Of a stretch of DNA of 64,000 nt, positions 16,192-25,532 are shown one piece after another; the stretch's first letter is position 1, and the number at the start of each line of letters is the position of its first letter. The notes under the pieces are model-generated. The model worked only from the letters and a program-made list of their open reading frames with translations. It was not told where the DNA came from and searched no databases. A program made the translations under genes and the position numbers. The DNA is from an uncultured Sphingomonas sp. Its GTDB lineage: Bacteria; Pseudomonadota; Alphaproteobacteria; Sphingomonadales; Sphingomonadaceae. The stretch is taken from contig CAJYLQ010000020.1 in the NCBI GenBank assembly GCA_913775975.1, positions 1-64,000 of the forward strand. Direction: 5' to 3'.

Positions 16192-17586
16192 ATGATGTTG
16201 AAGACCGCGATCCTGTCCGCGCTGGTCGCGATGACGCCGGCGGCCGCCGCGGCGCAGGCGGCTCCCGCCAGCGCCACACAGGCCACACCCGCCTGGGCCG
16301 CGCCGCATCGCGGCAACCCGATCCTGCCCGGCTATTTCGCCGACCCCTCGATCGTCGAGGACAGGGGCGAATATTTCATCTTCGCCACGATCGACCCGTG
16401 GGGCGGCGACACGCTGGGCCTGTGGCGGTCGCGCGATCTGCGCAACTGGACCTTCTCCACCCCCAACTGGCCGACCAAGGCCGCCGCGACCAGCCCGACC
16501 TCGGGCGATTCCAAGGTCTGGGCCCCCTCCGTGGTGAAGGGGCGCGACGGCCGCTTCTGGATGTACGTGTCGGTCGGCAGCGAGGTGTGGGTCGGCGTCG
16601 CGGACCGTCCCGGCGGCCCGTGGCGCGATGCCAATGGCGGCAAGCCGCTGATCCCCGGCAATTTCCGCCCCGGCTATCACATGATCGACGCGGAGGCGTT
16701 CATCGACGATGACGGGCAGGCCTATCTCTACTGGGGCTCGGGCCTCAACTGGGTGAACGGCCATTGCTTCGTCGTGAAGCTGAAGCCCGACATGGTCACC
16801 TTCGACGGCGAGCCGAAGGACGTGACGCCGGCCCATTATTTCGAGGGGCCGTTCATGTTCAAGGCGAACGGCACCTATTTCCTGACCTATAGCTGGGGCA
16901 ACACGACCAAGGACACCTATCAGGTTCGCTACGCCGTCGGCACCTCCCCCATGGGCCCCTTCGTCGAGCCGGAGGACAAGCCCCTGCTGTCGACCGACGC
17001 GGCGAAGGACATTATCAGCCCCGGCCATCACGCGATCGTGCGGATCGGCGGCAAGCCCTTCATCCTCTATCACCGCCAGGCGCTGCCCTTCCCCCCCGCC
17101 GGCGATACCGTGCTCCGCCAAGTCGCGATCGACAAACTGGAGGTCGCTGGAAACCGGCTGCGGACCGTGGTGCCCACGCTTGATGGTCCGGTGCTGCCCG
17201 GCGCCGCGCCGAACCGTGGCAAGAATATGCCCATGACGCTGTCGGCCGCGGCGAAAATCGACACACTTCACGATGCCGCGCGTGCCGCCGACGACAATTA
17301 CGCGACCGCCTGGAATCCCGGCTCCGGCAAGGGCGCGACGCTCACCGCCGACTTCGGCCGGATGACCGCGATCCCCGCCAGCGACCTGCGCCCGGCCTTC
17401 GCCGCGCAGCCCCTGGGGTGGACGCTAGAGTCCTCGAATGACGGGAAAATCTGGCGCACCGTCGAGACGCGGCAGGTGCGGGACGGCTCGCCGCTCCGCC
17501 TCCCCGCGATCGGCCGCGCACGCTATGCGCGGCTGACGCTACAGGATAACGCCCCGATCCTGGAATGGCGCTTCCCGGCGCGATAA
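16192..17586 (+). CDS. GH43 family glycosidase with C-terminal F5/8-type domain
   Basis: A 464-residue secreted arabinanase/arabinofuranosidase/xylosidase-type enzyme. After a signal peptide (cleavage near AAAAQA) the five-bladed propeller carries the catalytic base Asp51 (YFADPS), the pKa modulator Asp167 (YHMIDAEAF) and the acid Glu219 (HYFEGPF). From about residue 350 a discoidin-like carbohydrate-binding domain follows (DDNYATAWNPGSGKG, GWTLESSNDGKIWRTVE). Preceded by AAGGGG and only eight bases after the GH127 stop, so co-transcribed. With GH51 it could take arabinan or arabinoxylan side chains down to arabinose; transporters are not in the window. Confidence 0.92.
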   Translation: MMLKTAILSALVAMTPAAAAAQAAPASATQATPAWAAPHRGNPILPGYFADPSIVEDRGEYFIFATIDPWGGDTLGLWRSRDLRNWTFSTPNWPTKAAATSPTSGDSKVWAPSVVKGRDGRFWMYVSVGSEVWVGVADRPGGPWRDANGGKPLIPGNFRPGYHMIDAEAFIDDDGQAYLYWGSGLNWVNGHCFVVKLKPDMVTFDGEPKDVTPAHYFEGPFMFKANGTYFLTYSWGNTTKDTYQVRYAVGTSPMGPFVEPEDKPLLSTDAAKDIISPGHHAIVRIGGKPFILYHRQALPFPPAGDTVLRQVAIDKLEVAGNRLRTVVPTLDGPVLPGAAPNRGKNMPMTLSAAAKIDTLHDAARAADDNYATAWNPGSGKGATLTADFGRMTAIPASDLRPAFAAQPLGWTLESSNDGKIWRTVETRQVRDGSPLRLPAIGRARYARLTLQDNAPILEWRFPAR

Positions 17587-17615
17587 GCGCCGGAAAGTGT
17601 TGTCGGAACAGCGAC

Positions 17616-18284
17616 TTACAGCCGCGCCGCCTCCAGCACCGCCGCGCGCAATTCCGCGATCCCCATGCCACCTTCCGATGATGTGGCGATGATCTGCGGA
17701 TGCGCGGCGGGCCGCTTGCGCGCCTCCGCCTCGGTCGCCAACGTGACGGCGGCGAGGTCCGTCGCCTTCACTTTATCGGCCTTCGTCAATACCATACGAT
17801 AACTGACCGCCGCCTTGTCCAGCATCGTCATGACCTCGCGATCAACATCCTTGATGCCGTGACGCGAATCGATGAGCACCAGCGCGCGCTTCAGCACCTG
17901 CCGCCCGCGCAGGAAATCGTTCACCAGATACCGCCACTGCCGCACCATGTCCTTAGGCGCCTTGGCAAAACCGTATCCGGGCATGTCCACCAGTCGCAGT
18001 TGCAGCGGCTGGCCGACATCGAAGAAGTTCAGCTCCTGCGTCCGCCCCGGCGTGTTCGACGTGCGCGCCAATCCGTTGCGATTGGTCAACGCATTCAGAA
18101 GCGAAGACTTTCCGACGTTGGAGCGCCCGGCGAAGGCGATCTCCGGAACCTCCGGATCTGGCAGATGCTCCAGCTTCGGCGCGGATTTCAGGAAGGCGAC
18201 GGGCCCGGCGAACAGCCGCCGGGCCTCCTCGACCAGCACCGGGTCGAGGCCGTTTTCCTGTTCCGGCGCAACGCCTTCCGTCAC
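17616..18284 (-). CDS. engB: Ribosome biogenesis GTPase EngB (YihA)
   Basis: A 222-residue GTPase needed for late 50S subunit assembly. G1 reads [13 protein letters not shown]3 [10 protein letters not shown]4 LTKADKV; the [11 protein letters not shown] switch segment is conserved. The start is the GTG at 18284 whose GTGA overlaps the yidC stop codon, which gives a normal family length; the frame upstream is antisense-like. It is the last gene of the rpmH-rnpA-yidD-yidC-engB run. Confidence 0.95.
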   Translation of the reverse strand: MTEGVAPEQENGLDPVLVEEARRLFAGPVAFLKSAPKLEHLPDPEVPEIAFAGRSNVGKSSLLNALTNRNGLARTSNTPGRTQELNFFDVGQPLQLRLVDMPGYGFAKAPKDMVRQWRYLVNDFLRGRQVLKRALVLIDSRHGIKDVDREVMTMLDKAAVSYRMVLTKADKVKATDLAAVTLATEAEARKRPAAHPQIIATSSEGGMGIAELRAAVLEAARL

Positions 18285-19981
18285 TTGGCGGGCGCCTGCT
18301 TCAGACCCGGATGCCGGGCATAGAGCAGTCGCTGCTGCAGGATCGAGACGCAGTTGGTCGTGATCCAGTAGATCTGGAGGCCCACCGCGAACGGCGCCAT
18401 CACGAACATCAGCACCCAGGGCAGGATCGCAAAGACCTGCCGCTGCGTCTCGTCCATCGCCTGCGGATTCAGCTTGAACTGGAAGTACATGCTGATACCC
18501 AGGATCACCGGCACGACACCGATCGCCAGGAAGTGCGGCGGGGTAAAGTGCAGCATTCCGAACAGGTTGACGATCGTCGCCGGATCGGGCGCGGAAAGGT
18601 CCTTGATCCACAGCACGAAATGCTGGTGGCGCATCTCGATCGTCAGCAGCAGCACCTTGTACAGCGCGTAGAAGATCGGGATCTGGATCAGCGTCGGCAG
18701 GCAGCCCGCCAGCGGATTGACCTTCTCCGTCTTGTACAGCGCCATCACCTCCTGCTGGAGCCGCTGCTTGTCGTCCTTATGCTTTTCCTGCAGCGCCTTC
18801 ATCTTGGGCTGCAACGCGCGCATCGCCGCCATCGAGGCGAACTGCCGCTGCGCGATCGGGAACAGCAGCGCGCGGATCATCAGCGTCAACAGGATGATCG
18901 CCACGCCGAAATTGCCGACCATGCGGAACAGCCAGTCGAGCACGTAGAAGATCGGCTTTTCGACCAGGCGGAACCAGCCCCAATCGATCGCATAGTCCAG
19001 CTTCGTGACGATATGGTCGTCGGTGTAACGATCCAGCAGCGCCACTTCCTTCGCCCCGGCGAAGAAGCGCGCGCTCTGCGTCAGCGCCTGCCCGGGCTGC
19101 ACGACGCGCGGCTGCACGGTGAAGTCCGCCTGATAGCTCTTGTTCGCGCCCGCGCGGAACTGGCCGTCGAACGTCTGCGCCGCATCGGGCACCAGCGCGG
19201 TCAGCCAGTATTTGTCGGTAAAGCCCAGCCAGCCGTCCTTCGTCGTGAACCGCTCCGGCGTCTTGTCGAGGTCGGGGAAGTTGGGGCCGTATTCCGCGGC
19301 GCCGTTATTGACGGAAATCGGGCCGGTATGGATCGTCCAGCTGTCCGGGTCCTTCGACACGCCCACCCGGTTCACATAGCCGAAGGGCGCGACCGTCACC
19401 GGCTGCGCACCACCGTTCAGCACCGTCTGGCGGATCGTGAACAGATAGTCCTTGTCCACCCCGATCTCGATACGGAACCGCTGGCCGGTCGCGTTCGCGG
19501 CCTCCAGCGTCACCGGCTGGCCGGGCTTCAACACGGGCGCGGATGCCGTCCACACCGTATCGGCGGCCGGGGGCGCGAGGCCGTCGCTACGCCAGCCGAA
19601 ACCCGCGAAGTACGCTTCTGGCGCGCCGGCCGGGGAGAGCAGGCGGATCGGCGCGGAGTCCTTCGCCACCGTTTCCTTGTACCGGGTCAGGACCAGATCA
19701 TCGATGCGCGGCCCCTTCAGGTTGATCGACCCCTGCAGCAGCGGCGTATCGATCCGGACGCGCGGCGTTTCCGCCAGCACGGCGCGGCGGTCGCGATTGG
19801 CAACGGGGGTGTCGGCCGTGGGATCGGCGCCCGGATGGGCGACCGCGACCTCCTTGCCCTTCACGATCTTCGTCGCGGGCGGGTTGGTCGGGAAAAAGCG
19901 GCTCTGCACCAGCGGCCAGCCGAACAGGATGAGCGCCGCGATGACCGCGAACAGCACGAAATTCTGGCGATCGTCTTTCAC
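18281..19981 (-). CDS. yidC: Membrane protein insertase YidC/Oxa1
   Basis: A 566-residue inner-membrane insertase acting alone or with SecYEG. The first helix ([18 protein letters not shown]) follows the start; a large periplasmic beta-sandwich domain runs to about residue 350; then the conserved core helices, with the cytoplasmic hairpin ([20 protein letters not shown]) and the [16 protein letters not shown] motif. I take the GTG at 19981, which gives the usual KDDRQN opening, because the frame before it overlaps yidD and lacks family pattern. Confidence 0.96.
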   Translation of the reverse strand: MKDDRQNFVLFAVIAALILFGWPLVQSRFFPTNPPATKIVKGKEVAVAHPGADPTADTPVANRDRRAVLAETPRVRIDTPLLQGSINLKGPRIDDLVLTRYKETVAKDSAPIRLLSPAGAPEAYFAGFGWRSDGLAPPAADTVWTASAPVLKPGQPVTLEAANATGQRFRIEIGVDKDYLFTIRQTVLNGGAQPVTVAPFGYVNRVGVSKDPDSWTIHTGPISVNNGAAEYGPNFPDLDKTPERFTTKDGWLGFTDKYWLTALVPDAAQTFDGQFRAGANKSYQADFTVQPRVVQPGQALTQSARFFAGAKEVALLDRYTDDHIVTKLDYAIDWGWFRLVEKPIFYVLDWLFRMVGNFGVAIILLTLMIRALLFPIAQRQFASMAAMRALQPKMKALQEKHKDDKQRLQQEVMALYKTEKVNPLAGCLPTLIQIPIFYALYKVLLLTIEMRHQHFVLWIKDLSAPDPATIVNLFGMLHFTPPHFLAIGVVPVILGISMYFQFKLNPQAMDETQRQVFAILPWVLMFVMAPFAVGLQIYWITTNCVSILQQRLLYARHPGLKQAPAK

Positions 19982-20048
19982 TGTATCGTCATCCCGGTGG
20001 TTGGTCGGCAGTGGAGAGTGCAGGCGGCGATTCGGTTTGCGCTTCGGT

Positions 20049-20315
20049 TCAGGGGACCGGGTCCGGCCCATGGCCGCCCCAGGGATGACAGCGCGCGATC
20101 CGCTTCGCCGCCAGCCAGCCCCCTTTCAGCGCGCCATAGCGGGCAAGCGCGGTCATTGCATAGGCCGAACAGGACGGATCATAGCGGCAGGAGGGCGGCA
20201 GGATCAGCGAAGGGCCCAGTTGCCAGCCCCGCGCCACCAGCATCAGCAGCCGCGCGGCCGGCGAGGGCCGCCCCTCGGCAGGCGGATCGCCGGCGGGGGG
20301 CGGCGTCACGCACAT
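20049..20315 (-). CDS. yidD: Membrane protein insertion efficiency factor YidD
   Basis: An 88-residue protein between rnpA and yidC, the standard place for YidD. It shows the family core [38 protein letters not shown], and a helical N-terminal amphipathic segment ([12 protein letters not shown]). The ATG at 20315 lies 17 bases after the rnpA stop. The N-terminal Pro-rich dozen residues are not conserved, so the start could be later. Confidence 0.9.
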   Translation of the reverse strand: MCVTPPPAGDPPAEGRPSPAARLLMLVARGWQLGPSLILPPSCRYDPSCSAYAMTALARYGALKGGWLAAKRIARCHPWGGHGPDPVP

Positions 20316-20331
20316 GGATGAGCGACCGCGA

Positions 20332-20649
20332 TCACCGCGACACTTTCCGCAGGGCCTTGGAGAGTTCCGTCCGCAGCGCGGCATAGTCGCGCTCGATCCC
20401 GCCGGCGCGGCCGATCAGGACATGGTCGGCGCCGCGCACCCCGTCCGCCGGCAGGATTTCCCGTGCCAGCGCGCGCAGGCGACGCTTCATGCGGTTGCGG
20501 ACGACCGCGTTGCCGATCTTCTTTGTGACGGTATAGCCGATGCGCATCGCGGCATCGCCATCGTTGCGAGGGCGCACCAGCAGGACGAATCCCGGCATCG
20601 GCGCCCGCCGCCCCGCATTCGCCGCCAGGAAATCCCGGCGGCGGGTCAA
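20332..20649 (-). CDS. rnpA: Ribonuclease P protein component
   Basis: The protein subunit that supports RNase P RNA in tRNA 5' processing. The body carries [22 protein letters not shown], and the signature [19 protein letters not shown]. The frame is open upstream across rpmH, but that part is the rpmH gene in another frame; I place the start at the TTG at 20649, six bases after the rpmH stop codon, giving 105 residues. No good ribosome binding site is visible, so translation is probably coupled to rpmH, and a nearby CTG is an alternative start. Confidence 0.9.
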   Translation of the reverse strand: MTRRRDFLAANAGRRAPMPGFVLLVRPRNDGDAAMRIGYTVTKKIGNAVVRNRMKRRLRALAREILPADGVRGADHVLIGRAGGIERDYAALRTELSKALRKVSR

Positions 20650-20654
20650 TGTGG

Positions 20655-20789
20655 TCAGGCCGACAGCTTCTTGCGGCCGCGCGCCCGGCGCGCCCGGATC
20701 ACGGCCCGGCCGCCCACCGTCGCCATCCGCGCGCGGAAGCCATGACGGCGTGCCCGCACCAGGTTGCTCGGCTGGAAGGTGCGCTTCAT
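20655..20789 (-). CDS. rpmH: 50S ribosomal protein L34
   Basis: A 44-residue basic ribosomal protein. It begins [19 protein letters not shown], continues with [20 protein letters not shown] and ends KKLSA, matching L34 throughout at the exact family length. It heads the rpmH-rnpA-yidD-yidC-engB transcript. Its 5' leader contains a strong terminator-like hairpin, noted separately. Confidence 0.97.
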   Translation of the reverse strand: MKRTFQPSNLVRARRHGFRARMATVGGRAVIRARRARGRKKLSA

Positions 20790-20819
20790 CGTTCATTCCC
20801 TAACTGATCGTCTTCAACG

Positions 20820-20847
20820 AAAAAGGGCCGCCCGTGGGACGGCCTTT
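20820..20847 (-). terminator. Terminator-like hairpin in the rpmH leader
   Basis: On the minus strand GGCCGTCCC and GGGCGGCC pair around a tiny loop, flanked by AAA on one side and TTTTTCG on the other, about 30 bases before the rpmH start codon. No minus-strand gene lies upstream, so it either attenuates rpmH transcription or sits just before the rpmH promoter. Confidence 0.45.
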
Positions 20848-20973
20848 GATGAGGCGCCGCATACGCAGGGCGCGCCGCGAAGTCAATCGCCTGTCCCATG
20901 CCGGGCCCCTTCCCGCGCTTCCCCCGTCGCGATCCGCCGCTTAACAGGGCCGCTGCGGGGGGATGGGGTGACG

Positions 20974-22482
20974 ATGACGGCGATCGTATCGACGGTGGCA
21001 TATCTGGGGCTGGAGGCGCGCGCGGTCGAGGTGCAGGTGCAGCTGATCGCGGGCCTGCCCGCCTTCAACGTGGTCGGGCTGGGCGACAAGGCGGTCGGCG
21101 AAAGCCGCGAGCGGGTGCGCGGCGCGATCGCGGCGATGGGCCTCGCACTGCCGCCAAAGCGGATCGCGGTGAACCTGTCGCCCGCCGACCTGCCAAAGGA
21201 GGGATCGCATTTCGACCTTCCGATCGCACTCGGTCTGCTGGCCGCGATGGGCATCGTCGACGCCGAAGCGCTGGCCGAATACGTCGTGGTGGGCGAACTC
21301 GGGCTGGACGGGCGCATCGCCCCCTCCCCCGGCGTGCTGCTCGCCGCGCTCCATGCCGGTACAGAGGAAAAGGGGCTGATCTGCCCCGCCGCGCAGGGGC
21401 CGGAGGCGGCCTGGGCCGCCTCCGTCGAGGTCATCGCCGCGCCCGATCTCCTGTCGCTCATCAACCATTTCAAGGGCCACGGCCTGATATCCGCGCCGCA
21501 GCCCGGCGGCGTCGAGGAGCCGGTCGCGGGCCCCGACCTGCGTCAGGTCAAGGGGCAGGAGGTCGCCAAGCGTGCGCTGGAGATCGCGGCGGCGGGTGGC
21601 CACAACCTGCTGTTCTGCGGCCCGCCGGGCGCCGGCAAGTCGCTGATGGCGGCCTGCCTGCCCGGCATCCTGCCGCCGCTCGATCCGGCGGAGGCGCTGG
21701 AGGTATCGATGGTCCAATCGGTCGCGGGCACGCTGACCGGCGGGCGGCTGACGCGGGCACGCCCGTTCCGCAGCCCGCACCACTCCGCCTCGATGGCGGC
21801 GCTGACGGGCGGCGGGCTGAAGGTGAAGCCGGGCGAGGTGAGCCTGGCACATCTGGGCGTGCTGTTCCTCGATGAGCTGCCGGAATTCAATCGCGCCGTA
21901 CTCGATTCGCTGCGCCAGCCGCTGGAGACCGGCACCGTCTCCGTCGCGCGGGCCAATGCGCATGTCACCTTTCCCGCCCGTGTTCAGTTGATCGCGGCTA
22001 TGAACCCGTGTCGGTGCGGCCATCTTGGCGACGCGGCTCTGGCTTGCGCCCGCGCGCCGAAATGCGCGGCGGACTATCAGGCGAAGGTATCGGGCCCGCT
22101 GCTCGACCGGATCGACCTGCATGTCGAGGTCGGCGCCGTGACCGCTGCGGACCTGATCCTCCCACCACCGCAGGAGGGCTCCGCAGAGGTCGCCGCGCGC
22201 GTCGCGGCGGCCCGCGCGATCCAGAGCGAACGCTATGCCGACCACCCAGCCCGCACCAACGCTGAGGCGGACGGCCCGCTGCTGGAGGCGGTGGCGACCC
22301 CGGACGAGGCGGGGCGCGCGCTGCTGGCACAGGCCGCGGCGGCGATGCGGCTGACCGCGCGCAGCTATACCCGCATCCTCCGCGTCGCCCGCACGATCGC
22401 GGATCTGGGCAATTCCGATACGGTCACGCGTGTCCATGTCGCGGAGGCGCTGAGCTATCGCCGCCGTCCACCCGTGAACTGA
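20974..22482 (+). CDS. YifB/ComM-type Mg-chelatase-like AAA ATPase
   Basis: A 502-residue ComM/YifB protein; in competent species ComM is a helicase that extends heteroduplex during transformation. Residues 1-165 form the ChlI-like N-terminal domain (FNVVGLGDKAVGESRERVRGA). Walker A is GPPGAGKSL, Walker B LFLDELPEF, followed by sensor AMNPCRCG and a C-terminal Mg_chelatase_C region (RSYTRILRVARTIADL). I use ATG 20974 behind a G-rich stretch; a GTG at 20968 is possible. Confidence 0.93.
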   Translation: MTAIVSTVAYLGLEARAVEVQVQLIAGLPAFNVVGLGDKAVGESRERVRGAIAAMGLALPPKRIAVNLSPADLPKEGSHFDLPIALGLLAAMGIVDAEALAEYVVVGELGLDGRIAPSPGVLLAALHAGTEEKGLICPAAQGPEAAWAASVEVIAAPDLLSLINHFKGHGLISAPQPGGVEEPVAGPDLRQVKGQEVAKRALEIAAAGGHNLLFCGPPGAGKSLMAACLPGILPPLDPAEALEVSMVQSVAGTLTGGRLTRARPFRSPHHSASMAALTGGGLKVKPGEVSLAHLGVLFLDELPEFNRAVLDSLRQPLETGTVSVARANAHVTFPARVQLIAAMNPCRCGHLGDAALACARAPKCAADYQAKVSGPLLDRIDLHVEVGAVTAADLILPPPQEGSAEVAARVAAARAIQSERYADHPARTNAEADGPLLEAVATPDEAGRALLAQAAAAMRLTARSYTRILRVARTIADLGNSDTVTRVHVAEALSYRRRPPVN

Positions 22483-22612
22483 AACGAGCCGATCTCACCA
22501 TTCCCGAGTAACATTTTACACTCGATCGACGAAATGTCTCCCGCTCGCGATCAGATGCGGCTATGCCGGGTCTCAAGGGGCCGGGGGGCTTTCGATATTC
22601 GGATTCCACGCG

Positions 22613-24088
22613 TTGCCGAACTTCAAGGAAGAGGCGCGGATCGTCCGCGAGCTGACCCGCGCCGGAAACGGCCCTGATCCCTTCTCGTCCGCGGTGCGCG
22701 CCACCCGGATGCCGATGATCATCACCGACCCGCGTCGGCCGGACAACCCCATCGTATTCGTCAACGCCGCCTTCAGCGTGCTGACCGGATATGATCGGGA
22801 GCACATCATCGGCCGCAACTGCCGCTTCCTTCAGGGCCCGGCGACTGATCGGGCAGAGGTGCAGCGGCTGCGCGACGCGATCGATGCGCGCCGCACGATC
22901 GAACTCGAACTGCTGAACTACAAGGTCGACGGCTCCACCTTCTGGAATCGGCTGCTCGTGTCGCCTGTGTTCGACGAAGATGGCGAGCTGACCTATTTCT
23001 TCGCCTCCCAGCTGGACGTGACGCTGGAGCGGGAACGGCTGACCCGCCTGTTGCGCGATCGCGACGCGCTGGAGTCGGAGGTCGCGCATCGCACCACGGA
23101 GCTGAAGGCCGCCGAACAGCGCCTGCGCTTCGCGCTGGAGGCCGGGCGGCTGGGCACGTGGAGCATCGACCTGGAAAGCGAAAGGCTGATCGCGTCCGAC
23201 GGCTGCAAGGCGATCTGCGGCCGCGCGCCCCATGATTCGCTGACGCTGGACGAGTTGCGGAGCAGCATTCACCCGGCGGACCGACCGTTCCAGCGTCAGG
23301 CGTTGGATCACGCCGTGGCGACCGGCGCGCTGCTGGATGTCGAGTACAGGATCACGACGCCAAGCGGCGAGGAGCGCTGGGTCCAGATTCGCGGCCAGGC
23401 CAGCTATCGCGCGGACGGGACGCCGATCGCGATCGCCGGCACCACGCAGGACGTGACCGAGCGGCGCCAGTTGCAGGACCAGCGCGCACTCGTCGCGACG
23501 GAGCTGAACCACCGCGTCAAGAACACGTTGGCGGCGCTGCAGGCCGTGGCGGCACAGACGATCCGCCAGGCCAGTTCGCTCGATGAAGCCGGATCGACGC
23601 TGCAGGCGCGGATCCGGGCGATGGCGGCGGCGAATGATCTGCTGGTGACGGAGAATTTCGAAAGCATCCCGATGCGGGTGCTGCTGGAACGGACGCTGGC
23701 TCCCTTCGGTGTGGAGGATCCCGCGCGATTCACCCTCGACGGTCCCGACCTGCGCCTGCCGACGCATCTGGTCACAGCCTATGCGCTGGGGGTGCACGAA
23801 CTCGCGACCAACGCGGCGAAATATGGCGCGCTGTCGAACGTCGCCGGTCGCGTATGCCTGAAATGGCAGGTCATCCGCCATGGCGACGCGGCGCGCCTGC
23901 ACCTGTCATGGACCGAAAAGGGTGGCCCGCCCGTGGTTGCGCCCGCCAATATCGGATTCGGCACCCGCCTGCTTCAGCGCGTGCTGGCGACCCAGGCGGG
24001 CGGCAGCATCGACATGGACTATCGGCGGGAGGGTATCGTGTTCACCGCCGTATCGCCGCTCAGCGACCCTCCGGCAGACTCCGTTTAG
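22613..24088 (+). CDS. LOV/PAS sensor histidine kinase, HWE family
   Basis: A 491-residue cytoplasmic blue-light receptor kinase. The LOV domain (about 27-137) has the flavin-adduct motif GRNCRFLQG with reactive Cys70; a coiled coil (137-172) leads to a second PAS domain (172-285). The HWE kinase core has the phosphoacceptor His300 in ELNHRVKNTLA, an N-box with Asn400 (HELATNAAKYGALS) and a final GFGTRLLQRVL. Related LOV-HKs feed the alphaproteobacterial general stress response through PhyR-type partners; none is seen nearby. The only in-frame start is TTG 22613, with no clear ribosome binding site, so the true N-terminus is uncertain. Confidence 0.9.
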   Translation: MPNFKEEARIVRELTRAGNGPDPFSSAVRATRMPMIITDPRRPDNPIVFVNAAFSVLTGYDREHIIGRNCRFLQGPATDRAEVQRLRDAIDARRTIELELLNYKVDGSTFWNRLLVSPVFDEDGELTYFFASQLDVTLERERLTRLLRDRDALESEVAHRTTELKAAEQRLRFALEAGRLGTWSIDLESERLIASDGCKAICGRAPHDSLTLDELRSSIHPADRPFQRQALDHAVATGALLDVEYRITTPSGEERWVQIRGQASYRADGTPIAIAGTTQDVTERRQLQDQRALVATELNHRVKNTLAALQAVAAQTIRQASSLDEAGSTLQARIRAMAAANDLLVTENFESIPMRVLLERTLAPFGVEDPARFTLDGPDLRLPTHLVTAYALGVHELATNAAKYGALSNVAGRVCLKWQVIRHGDAARLHLSWTEKGGPPVVAPANIGFGTRLLQRVLATQAGGSIDMDYRREGIVFTAVSPLSDPPADSV

Positions 24089-24212
24089 ATCCAGGGCTGC
24101 CGCTCGTCGTGGCGGCAACGGCCCGTCATCAGGCGGCCGATAGACGGTGCCGAGCCGGCGAACGCCGGGCGGCGGGGTGACGCCGTGCGGCGGCGCGACT
24201 ACATGCGTTGCC

Positions 24213-25532
24213 ATGGCCGACCTCTTCGCCGCGATGGATCCCCCACTCCAGACCGATACGCCCGGCACGGAGGCGCCGCTCGCGGATCGCCTGCGCCCCC
24301 GCGCACTGGGCGAGGTGATCGGGCAAGAACATCTGACCGGCCCGGACGGCGCGATCGGGCGGATGGTCGCGGCGGGGCGCCTGTCGTCGACGATCCTGTG
24401 GGGCCCGCCCGGCACGGGCAAGACGACGATCGCGCGCCTGCTCGCCGACGCGGTCGGCCTGCGCTTCGCCAGCATTTCCGCCGTCTTCTCCGGCGTCGCC
24501 GACTTGAAGAAGGCCTTCGCCGAAGCGAAGGACGCGGGGCGTGCCGGGCGCCGGACGCTGTTGTTCGTGGACGAGATCCATCGCTTCAACCGCGCGCAGC
24601 AGGATGGTTTCCTGCCCTTCGTCGAGGATGGCACGGTCGTGCTGGTCGGCGCGACGACGGAGAATCCCTCGTTCGAACTCAATGCCGCACTGCTCAGCCG
24701 CGCGCGCGTGCTGGTGCTGCACCGGCTGGGGGCGGAGGCGCTGGACCAGCTATTGGCGCGGGCGGAGGCGCTGGAGGAGCGGTCGCTGCCGCTGACGGAC
24801 GCCGCGCGCGAGGCGCTGATCGCCAGCGCGGACGGCGATGGTCGCTTCCTGCTGAACCAGGCGGAAACGCTGTTCGCGATCGATCTGGCCGAACCGCTCG
24901 ATCCCGCCGGCCTGTCCGCGTTGCTGCAACGCCGCGTCGCCATCTATGACAAGGATCGGGAGGGGCATTACGGCCTGATCTCCGCGCTGCACAAATCGAT
25001 CCGTGGGTCCGACCCGCAGGCCGCGCTCTATTATCTGGCGCGGATGCTGGTCGCGGGGGAAGAGCCGCTATACGTATTACGCCGGCTGACCCGTGCGGCC
25101 GTCGAGGATATCGGCCTCGCTGATCCGCAGGCGCTGGCCCAGTGCATCGCCGCCAAGGAAGCCTATGATTTCCTAGGCAGCCCGGAAGGGGAATTGGCGA
25201 TCGTGCAGGCGTGCCTCTACCTCGCCACCGCACCGAAATCGAATGCGCAGTATCTCGCGCAGAAGGCGGCATGGCGGACGGCGAAGGAGAGCGGCTCGAT
25301 CAGTCCGCCCAAATCTATCCTGGGGGCACCGACCCGGCTGATGCGGGACATGGGATATGGCGCAGGCTATGCCTATGACCACGACGCGCCGGACGCGTTT
25401 TCGGGGGCGAACTACTGGCCGGAGGAACTGCCGCCGCAGCGCTTCTACGAACCGTCGCCGCGCGGGTTCGAAAAGCGGATCGCCGAGCGGATAGCCTGGT
25501 GGGAGGCGCAGCGCGCCGGCCGTGGCGGCTGA
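24213..25532 (+). CDS. rarA: Replication-associated recombination protein RarA (MgsA)
   Basis: A 439-residue AAA+ ATPase related to clamp-loader subunits, acting at stalled forks. Walker A GPPGTGKTT, Walker B FVDEIHRFN, sensor ATTENPSFEL and the arginine-finger LLSRARV are present, followed by the conserved tetramerisation/C-terminal part (ALYYLARMLVAGEEPLYVLRRL and QYLAQKAAW). ATG 24213 gives the standard MADLF start. The DUF429-like gene begins inside its last codons. Confidence 0.95.
   Translation: MADLFAAMDPPLQTDTPGTEAPLADRLRPRALGEVIGQEHLTGPDGAIGRMVAAGRLSSTILWGPPGTGKTTIARLLADAVGLRFASISAVFSGVADLKKAFAEAKDAGRAGRRTLLFVDEIHRFNRAQQDGFLPFVEDGTVVLVGATTENPSFELNAALLSRARVLVLHRLGAEALDQLLARAEALEERSLPLTDAAREALIASADGDGRFLLNQAETLFAIDLAEPLDPAGLSALLQRRVAIYDKDREGHYGLISALHKSIRGSDPQAALYYLARMLVAGEEPLYVLRRLTRAAVEDIGLADPQALAQCIAAKEAYDFLGSPEGELAIVQACLYLATAPKSNAQYLAQKAAWRTAKESGSISPPKSILGAPTRLMRDMGYGAGYAYDHDAPDAFSGANYWPEELPPQRFYEPSPRGFEKRIAERIAWWEAQRAGRGG

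Noticed and set aside
14147..16288. Very long antisense frame opposite the GH127 gene
   Set aside because: Arg/Ala/Gly/His-rich shadow reading caused by high third-position G+C; the plus-strand GH127 has catalytic motifs.
18311..20386. Long plus-strand frame through yidC, yidD and rnpA
   Set aside because: Shadow of three recognised minus-strand genes; Arg/His/Gln-rich with no motif.
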